This document shows, in pieces, positions 58,540 through 64,000 of a stretch of DNA of 64,000 nucleotides (position 1 is its first letter; each line of letters starts with the position of its first letter). The position numbers and the translations under genes are program-made. Origin of the DNA: Rhizobium tropici CIAT 899 (GTDB lineage: Bacteria > Pseudomonadota > Alphaproteobacteria > Rhizobiales > Rhizobiaceae); contig NC_020059.1 of the NCBI RefSeq assembly GCF_000330885.1, positions 1,725,001 to 1,789,000 of the forward strand. The letters run 5' to 3'. The notes beneath the pieces are model-generated. The model searched no databases. It saw nothing but the letters and a program-made list of their open reading frames with translations, and had not been told where the DNA came from.

Positions 58540-59504
58540 ATTCGAAATATCTTCCGCTGCTTGCGACGATCCTCATCTTCATTCTGGCCTATATCGCGTG
58601 CGTGACGCAGTATCCGAACATGCTGTCGACGCGGGTGGCGGGCAACCTGTTGACTGATAACGCATTTTTGGGAATTGCCGCCGTAGGCATGACCTTCGTC
58701 ATCATCTCGGGCGGCATCGACCTGTCCATCGGCTCGATCATTGCCTTTACCGGTGTTTTCCTGGCCGTCATTCTGCGCGATACGGCGATCCATCCGTTGA
58801 TCGCATTCGTTCTTGCTCTTGTCATCACGACGATTTTTGGCGCTGGCATGGGTGCCATCATTCACTATCTCAGCATGCCGCCTTTCATCGTGACGCTGGC
58901 CGGCATGTTTCTGGCGCGGGGCTTCGCCTTCGTGTTGTCGATCGACAGCATCCCGATCGAGCATGATTTCTATTCACAGCTCAACGACCTCTATTGGCTG
59001 ATGCCTGGCGGCGGCCGGCTGACATTGATCGGCGGCCTCATGCTGCTCGTCTTTGCCGCCGGCATTGTGCTGGCGCAGCGCACCCGCTTCGGCGCCAATG
59101 TCTATGCTCTCGGCGGCGGCGCTCAAACGGCGGTGCTGATGGGCGTGCCCGTCGGCAAGACGACCATCCAGATCTATGCCCTTTCTGGATTTCTTGCTGG
59201 CCTATCCGGAATCGTTTTTTCTATCTATACATCTGCCGGATACTCGCTTGCCACGGTCGGTGTCGAACTCGATGCGATCGCTGCCGTGGTCATAGGGGGA
59301 ACACTGCTGACGGGGGGAGCGGGGTTCGTCGGGGGAACACTCATCGGAATTCTCATACAGGGCTTGATTCAGACCTACATCACCTTCGATGGAACGCTTT
59401 CCAGCTGGTGGACGAAGATATTGATCGGCTTGCTGCTGTTTGCCTTTATTCTGATGCAGAAGGGACTCCTGCTGCTTTCCCGCTTGAACCGACGATATGT
59501 CTGA
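58536..59504 (+). CDS. yjfF: sugar ABC transporter permease, YjfF type
   Basis: A 322-residue second permease, with GMTFVIISGGIDLSIGSIIAFTGV near residue 50 and GVPVGKTTIQIYALSGFLAGLSGI near residue 205. It completes the galactofuranose-type importer. The GntR-type regulator gene begins 16 bases after its stop. Confidence 0.93.
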   Translation: MNSKYLPLLATILIFILAYIACVTQYPNMLSTRVAGNLLTDNAFLGIAAVGMTFVIISGGIDLSIGSIIAFTGVFLAVILRDTAIHPLIAFVLALVITTIFGAGMGAIIHYLSMPPFIVTLAGMFLARGFAFVLSIDSIPIEHDFYSQLNDLYWLMPGGGRLTLIGGLMLLVFAAGIVLAQRTRFGANVYALGGGAQTAVLMGVPVGKTTIQIYALSGFLAGLSGIVFSIYTSAGYSLATVGVELDAIAAVVIGGTLLTGGAGFVGGTLIGILIQGLIQTYITFDGTLSSWWTKILIGLLLFAFILMQKGLLLLSRLNRRYV

Positions 59505-59520
59505 GGGAGGGACAGAGCTC

Positions 59521-60267
59521 TTGCGAAACCGAATGCTTGAGACCGGAAAAACCGAGGGAAAATCTCGCACGAGCCACGCTCAGGTGGTCGATGAGTTGGG
59601 CAAGGCGATCGTCTCGGGTGCATTTCCGATCGGAAGTATTCTTCCCGGCGACAGCGAGCTTCTGCAACGGTTTAAGGTATCCCGCACGGTTCTGCGTGAA
59701 AGCATGAAGACTTTGGCCGCAAAGGGGCTGGTGGTGCCGCGTGCGCGCGTCGGCACGCGCGTGACCGAGAAGATCCATTGGAACATGTTCGATAATGAAG
59801 TGCTCAATTGGCATTTCGAAAGCGGCGTCAACAAGGAATTTCTTCTTCATCTTTACGATATACGCATGGCGTTCGAGCCTTTCGCCGCGAGTCTGGTGGC
59901 GAAAAGGGCGAGCCGTGAGGACATCGAACTGCTTCGCAATCTTGCAGCCGCCATGGCGGCGCCGCACCATACTTCCGATAGCCTCGCAGTCGCCGATTTG
60001 CATTTTCACTTGGCAATTACTGAGGCTTCGCAAAATCCGTTCATGCGGTCGCTGGGTGGGCTTATCAAAGCCGCATTGGTTGGCATGTTTCGCATGAGCG
60101 CGCCGCCGTCAACCAATGGCTTCGCCAATATTGCTGATACGCATATGGCCATAGTGGACGCGATAGCGGCACGGGACGGCCTTTCTGCCCATAAGGCGAT
60201 GGAATTCGTGATTATCGACGGGCGTCAGCATGTCCTCGAAGCTTTCGAGACTCTCGCCGAGGCCTAA
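59521..60267 (+). CDS. GntR/FadR-family transcriptional regulator of the sugar ABC operon
   Basis: A 248-residue regulator: winged helix (about 15-75; LPGDSELLQRFKVSRTVLRESMKTLAAKGLVVPRARVGT) and an FCD effector domain (about 95-240) with the metal-binding Asp and His residues. It is the last gene of the ytfQRT-yjfF operon and is likely to repress it unless a sugar acid or catabolite is bound. TTG 59521 has GGGAGGG 9 bases upstream; ATG 59497 (overlapping yjfF) and ATG 59533 are other starts with poorer sites. Confidence 0.88.
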   Translation: MRNRMLETGKTEGKSRTSHAQVVDELGKAIVSGAFPIGSILPGDSELLQRFKVSRTVLRESMKTLAAKGLVVPRARVGTRVTEKIHWNMFDNEVLNWHFESGVNKEFLLHLYDIRMAFEPFAASLVAKRASREDIELLRNLAAAMAAPHHTSDSLAVADLHFHLAITEASQNPFMRSLGGLIKAALVGMFRMSAPPSTNGFANIADTHMAIVDAIAARDGLSAHKAMEFVIIDGRQHVLEAFETLAEA

Positions 60268-60368
60268 AGGTCGCCTTGAATTTCGTCGTAGTTCATCGCT
60301 CGACTTGTTGATATGAGGGGACTCGCTCGGCCTATGCCGACGCCTGACCGTATATCTCGGAGCCCGAA

Positions 60369-61730
60369 ATGGAACGCAGCTGCCTCGCCATCATCCTCGC
60401 CGCCGGTGACAGCACCCGCATGAAGTCATCGATGTCGAAGGTCCTGCATCCGATTGCCGGGCGCCCGATGATCGCCCATGTCATGGATGCGATCTCCAAG
60501 ACCGGGATTTCGGCGGCGGCACTGGTTGTCGGGCGCAATGCGGATGAGGTCAGCGCGGCAGCGTCGATCGGCGGCATAACAGTCGAATCCTATCTTCAGA
60601 AGGAACGTCTCGGCACAGGCCATGCCGTGCTGGCGGCGCGTGAGGCGATTGCCCGTGGATATGACGACATTATCGTTGCCTACGGAGACGTCCCTCTGCT
60701 GACCGATGTGCCGCTTCGTGCCGCCCGCCAGGGACTGGCCGATGGTAACGACATCGTCGTCATTGGATTTCATACGGAACATCCCAACGCCTATGGTCGA
60801 TTGCTGGTCAAGGATGGCGAGCTGATCGCCATTCGAGAAGCCAAGGATGCAACCGATGCCGAGCTCGCTATAAAGTGGTGCAATAGCGGACTAATGGCGA
60901 TCAACGGCCGCAAGGCGCTGGATCTCCTTGATCGCATCGGCAACAACAATGCCAAGGGCGAATATTACCTCACCGATCTCGTCGAGATCGCCCGCTCGCT
61001 TGGCGGACGCGCCGTTGCCGTCGATGCGCCTGAGGTCGAGATGACCGGCTGCAACAATCGCGCCGAACTTGCCTTCATCGAGCGCCTCTGGCAGGAGCGC
61101 CGCCGGCATGAGGTAATGCTGTCGGGCGTGACCATGATAGCGCCGGAAACCGTTTTCCTCGCCTATGACACCGTGATCGGCCAGGATGCGCTGATCGAGC
61201 CGAATGTTGTCTTCGGTCCGGGGGCGGTCATCGAGGGAGGCGCAGTCATTCATGCCTTCTCGCACATCGAGGGCGCCCATGTCAGCGCTGGAGCGACAGT
61301 CGGACCTTTTGCACGGCTGCGCCCGGGCGCCGTTCTCGCCGGTAGCGCCAAGGTCGGCAATTTCTGCGAGGTCAAGAATGGCAAGATCGGCGAGGGCGCC
61401 AAGGTCAATCATCTGACCTATATCGGTGATGCGAAGATCGGAGCCGGCAGCAATATCGGCGCGGGTACGATCACTTGCAATTATGATGGCGTCAACAAGC
61501 ATGAGACGCATATCGGCGCCAATGCTTTCGTCGGCTCCAACTCATCGCTGGTTGCGCCCATCCGCATCGGCGACGGCGCATATATTGCTTCCGGCAGTGT
61601 CATCACCGAGGATGTTCCGGCCAATGCGCTGGCCTTCGGCCGGGCTCGCCAGGAAGTAAAGCCGGAGCGGGCCAAGGTGATCCGCGAGCGAGCCCTTGCC
61701 ATCAAGGCAGCGAAAAAGGGCGGCCACTAA
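60369..61730 (+). CDS. glmU: bifunctional N-acetylglucosamine-1-phosphate uridyltransferase / glucosamine-1-phosphate acetyltransferase
   Basis: GlmU makes UDP-GlcNAc, the precursor of peptidoglycan and of the lipid A route that begins with LpxA. The 453 residues comprise an N-terminal pyrophosphorylase domain ([22 protein letters not shown], the nucleotide-binding GxG-x4-KxxPK-like region) and a C-terminal left-handed beta helix from about residue 255 with acetyl-CoA-site motifs [13 protein letters not shown]. It lies 112 bases upstream of glmS, which makes the first substrate of the same pathway. Confidence 0.98.
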   Translation: MERSCLAIILAAGDSTRMKSSMSKVLHPIAGRPMIAHVMDAISKTGISAAALVVGRNADEVSAAASIGGITVESYLQKERLGTGHAVLAAREAIARGYDDIIVAYGDVPLLTDVPLRAARQGLADGNDIVVIGFHTEHPNAYGRLLVKDGELIAIREAKDATDAELAIKWCNSGLMAINGRKALDLLDRIGNNNAKGEYYLTDLVEIARSLGGRAVAVDAPEVEMTGCNNRAELAFIERLWQERRRHEVMLSGVTMIAPETVFLAYDTVIGQDALIEPNVVFGPGAVIEGGAVIHAFSHIEGAHVSAGATVGPFARLRPGAVLAGSAKVGNFCEVKNGKIGEGAKVNHLTYIGDAKIGAGSNIGAGTITCNYDGVNKHETHIGANAFVGSNSSLVAPIRIGDGAYIASGSVITEDVPANALAFGRARQEVKPERAKVIRERALAIKAAKKGGH

Positions 61731-61842
61731 GACTGTGCGTTGACGTAACGGTCCGAAATCGAAAGTGACCGTGGTTGCAATTGAGAAAATTGCAGGAATG
61801 ATTAGGACTTGCCTTCATATCTGAGGCCAGACGGAGAGCTGT

Positions 61843-63669
61843 ATGTGCGGTATTGTTGGGATCGTCGGAACGAAGCCTGTGGCGGAGCGTTTGGTGGACG
61901 CGCTGCGGCGGCTCGAATACCGCGGCTATGATTCGGCTGGGGTCGCGACGATCCATGACGGCGTGATGGATCGCCGCCGCGCGGAAGGAAAGCTCTTCAA
62001 TCTGGAGAAGCGGCTGGAAACGGATCCTCTGCCCGGCACGACGGGCATTGCGCACACGCGCTGGGCAACCCACGGTGTTCCGAATGAAATCAATGCCCAC
62101 CCGCATTTCGTGGAAGGCGTTGCTGTCGTCCATAATGGCATCATCGAAAACTTCTCCGAATTGCGCGAAGAGCTGAAGGCCGAAGGCAAGGTATTTGCTT
62201 CGCAGACGGATACGGAAGTCGTCGCGCACCTGCTCGCAAACCATATCCGCGAAGGTCTCGAGCCCCGCGCCGCAATGCTGAAGATGTTGAACCGCGTGAC
62301 CGGCGCCTACGCATTGGCCGTGATGTTTGAGAACGATCCTGACACGTTGATGGCGGCCCGTTCCGGGCCTCCGCTTGCCGTCGGTTACGGCAAGGGCGAG
62401 ATGTTCCTGGGTTCGGATGCGATCGCGCTTGCACCTTTCACCAATGAGATCACCTATCTGGTCGACGGCGACTGCGCGATCGTCACGCATGCCGGCGCGA
62501 CCATTCTCGATTTCAACGGCAATGAAGTGACGAGGCCGCGGCAGATTTCCCAGGCAACCGCCTATGTGGTGGACAAGGGCAATCATCGCCACTTCATGGA
62601 AAAGGAAATCTACGAGCAGCCGGAAGTCATTTCCCATGCGCTCAGCCACTATGTCGATTTCGCCAGCTATCGCGTGCGTCCGGATGTCTCGGCCATCGAT
62701 TTCGGCGGGGTTTCCGGCCTTGCGATATCAGCCTGCGGCACCGCCTATCTCGCCGGCCTCGTGGGTAAATATTGGTTCGAGCGCTATGCGCGCCTGCCGG
62801 TCGAAATCGATGTTGCCTCCGAGTTCCGCTATCGCGAAATGCCGTTGTCGCCGTCGCAGGCGGCCCTGTTTATCTCGCAGTCCGGCGAGACCGCCGACAC
62901 ACTGGCGTCACTGCGCTATTGCCGTGATAACGGCCTGAAAATCGGTGCTGTCGTCAATGTGAGGGAATCGACCATCGCGCGCGAGTCCGACGCGGTGTTT
63001 CCGATCCTGGCCGGCCCGGAAATCGGTGTCGCTTCGACGAAGGCTTTCACCTGCCAGCTTGCCGTTCTTGCCTCGCTGGCGATTGGAGCCGGCGTCGCTC
63101 GGGGTACCATTAGCGCCGAAGATGAACAGGAAATGGTGCGCCATCTCGTCGAGATGCCGCGTATCATGGCGAATGTTCTGAATATCATCCAGCCGCAGAT
63201 GGAAAGCCTGTCGCGCGAGATCTCGAAGTTCAAGGATGTGCTCTATCTCGGCCGTGGCACCAGCTTCCCGCTCGCCATGGAAGGTGCGCTGAAGCTCAAG
63301 GAGATTTCCTACATCCACGCAGAGGGCTATGCGGCCGGCGAATTGAAGCATGGGCCGATTGCGCTGATCGACGAGAACATGCCCGTTATCGTCATCGCTC
63401 CGCATGACCGCTTCTTCGATAAGACCGTTTCCAACATGCAGGAAGTTGCGGCTCGTGGCGGTCGAATCATCTTCATCACGGATGAAATTGGCGCTGCCGC
63501 ATCGACATTGCCGACCATGGCGACGATCACCTTGCCCGTCGTCGACGAGATCATAGCCCCGATCATCTTTTCGCTGCCGATTCAATTGCTTGCCTATCAT
63601 ACGGCCGTGTTCATGGGCACGGATGTCGATCAGCCGCGCAATCTCGCCAAATCGGTCACCGTGGAATAG
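61843..63669 (+). CDS. glmS: glutamine-fructose-6-phosphate aminotransferase (isomerizing)
   Basis: GlmS forms glucosamine-6-phosphate from fructose-6-phosphate and glutamine, entry to amino sugar synthesis. The 608-residue enzyme has the Ntn-type glutaminase domain with nucleophile Cys2 after Met removal (MCGIVGIVGT) and RWATHGVPNEINAHPH near 73, followed by two SIS domains (SACGTAYLAG near 298 and GRGTSFPLAMEGALKLKE near 470). The C-terminus ends LAKSVTVE as in most homologues. The leader is short and shows none of the glmS ribozyme of Gram-positives. Confidence 0.98.
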   Translation: MCGIVGIVGTKPVAERLVDALRRLEYRGYDSAGVATIHDGVMDRRRAEGKLFNLEKRLETDPLPGTTGIAHTRWATHGVPNEINAHPHFVEGVAVVHNGIIENFSELREELKAEGKVFASQTDTEVVAHLLANHIREGLEPRAAMLKMLNRVTGAYALAVMFENDPDTLMAARSGPPLAVGYGKGEMFLGSDAIALAPFTNEITYLVDGDCAIVTHAGATILDFNGNEVTRPRQISQATAYVVDKGNHRHFMEKEIYEQPEVISHALSHYVDFASYRVRPDVSAIDFGGVSGLAISACGTAYLAGLVGKYWFERYARLPVEIDVASEFRYREMPLSPSQAALFISQSGETADTLASLRYCRDNGLKIGAVVNVRESTIARESDAVFPILAGPEIGVASTKAFTCQLAVLASLAIGAGVARGTISAEDEQEMVRHLVEMPRIMANVLNIIQPQMESLSREISKFKDVLYLGRGTSFPLAMEGALKLKEISYIHAEGYAAGELKHGPIALIDENMPVIVIAPHDRFFDKTVSNMQEVAARGGRIIFITDEIGAAASTLPTMATITLPVVDEIIAPIIFSLPIQLLAYHTAVFMGTDVDQPRNLAKSVTVE

Positions 63670-63704
63670 GATTCCTTCCGCCGCGCATTTGCCGTCACGT
63701 CCTC

Positions 63705-63730
63705 GTGAGCCGATCGCTTGTTCGGCTCAC
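63705..63730 (+). terminator. possible terminator-like hairpin after glmS
   Basis: A 9-bp stem GTGAGCCGA (63705-63713) with TCGGCTCAC (63722-63730), 36 bases after the glmS stop. No T-run follows, so termination, if any, may need Rho. Confidence 0.45.
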
Positions 63731-63844
63731 AGATGTGGCTAGCGGGTTGTATGCCGCGCCAATTTCTGGCACGATTCGCCCACGGAGATGGGGGGAGGGT
63801 TTGCCGGGAAGCGGTAGCGACGGGACGGAGTTTTCGAGCGGCGA

Positions 63845-64000
63845 ATGACTGAAAAACTCATCAAAATGTCCGTGACGACGCGGATCAGAAACAATTTCCT
63901 GGCCGGCCTGATTATCTGTGCCCCGATCGCCATTACACTATGGCTGACCTGGTCCGTCGTCCATTGGGCCGATAGCTGGGTTCGCCCCTACATTCCCGCG
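63845..64000 (+). CDS. DUF502-family membrane protein, N-terminal part (runs off the right edge)
   Basis: The first 52 codons of a protein that begins with a basic segment (KMSVTTRIRNNFLAG), then a membrane span (LIICAPIAITLWLTWSVVHW), then DSWVRPYIP. This is the conserved start of DUF502 proteins, widespread inner-membrane proteins of unknown role in proteobacteria. The frame is open to the last base. It begins 175 bases after the glmS stop. Confidence 0.8.
   Translation, partial: MTEKLIKMSVTTRIRNNFLAGLIICAPIAITLWLTWSVVHWADSWVRPYIPA

Noticed and set aside
61731..61842. glmS ribozyme or other riboswitch in the glmS leader
   Set aside because: The leader is only 112 bases and shows none of the conserved ribozyme core; such ribozymes are confined mainly to Gram-positives.

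Overview
The window is a stretch of core chromosome from a fast-growing rhizobium (Rhizobiaceae, Alphaproteobacteria; genus Rhizobium is the best guess, species not determined). The evidence is the protein set and gene order: lpxA-lpxI-lpxB next to gltA, an IspDF fusion, an E1-beta subunit with its own lipoyl domain, dusB(nifR3)-ntrBC-ntrYX, a bacterial phosphatidylcholine synthase, a LexA box of the alphaproteobacterial GTTC-N7-GTTC type, and high-GC coding sequence with many 4-nt ATGA/GTGA overlaps.

Layout. 0-4.6 kb: lipid A genes (lpxA partial, lpxI, lpxB), an IS200-like insertion and convergent gltA. 4.7-8.1 kb: comEC convergent with lexA, which carries its own SOS box. 8.4-16.1 kb: a VOC protein and kdsA, eno, an FtsB/DivIC-like gene, then pdhA-pdhB-pdhC. 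16.1-19.9 kb: a palindromic intergenic repeat, a GDSL hydrolase, lpdA, two small GlsB/YeaQ-type membrane proteins and lipA; pyruvate dehydrogenase subunits, their E3 and the enzyme that makes their lipoyl cofactor thus lie together. 20-23.3 kb: a VOC protein, a P-loop kinase-like protein, a COQ10/RatA START protein, a CinA-type amidase and ispDF. 23.5-31 kb: the nitrogen-control cluster dusB-ntrB-ntrC and ntrY-ntrX. 31-35.2 kb: D-amino acid transaminase, hfq-hflX, mazG and a deaminase. 35.5-40.5 kb: sulfur assimilation (cysG, DUF2849, cysI, DUF934) and fpr.

41.2-45.0 kb is gene-poor: a GntR regulator at its edge, a third GlsB-type gene, tRNA-Lys(TTT) with a clear promoter, several short proteins of unknown function, a psiF-like gene and a 17-bp perfect palindrome. 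45-50 kb: ccdA, an AEC transporter, a UbiH-type monooxygenase, pcs, a 24-nt tandem repeat and a quinone oxidoreductase. 50-60.3 kb: two ABC importer operons end to end, one of BMP/nucleoside type and one of YtfQRT-YjfF (galactofuranose-like sugar) type, the latter ending in a GntR/FadR-type regulator. 60.4-64 kb: glmU, glmS and the start of a DUF502 gene.

I found no CRISPR array, prophage, integrase, restriction or defence system, secretion system or biosynthetic cluster, and no clearly new multi-gene system. The observations most worth following are the small-protein region at 41-45 kb, the tandem repeat that copies the end of pcs, paired hairpins inside the sugar ABC operon, the IS200-like element lying between gltA and its probable terminator, the NtrX without GAFTGA, and an open in-frame stretch ahead of hflX that lacks a standard start codon.
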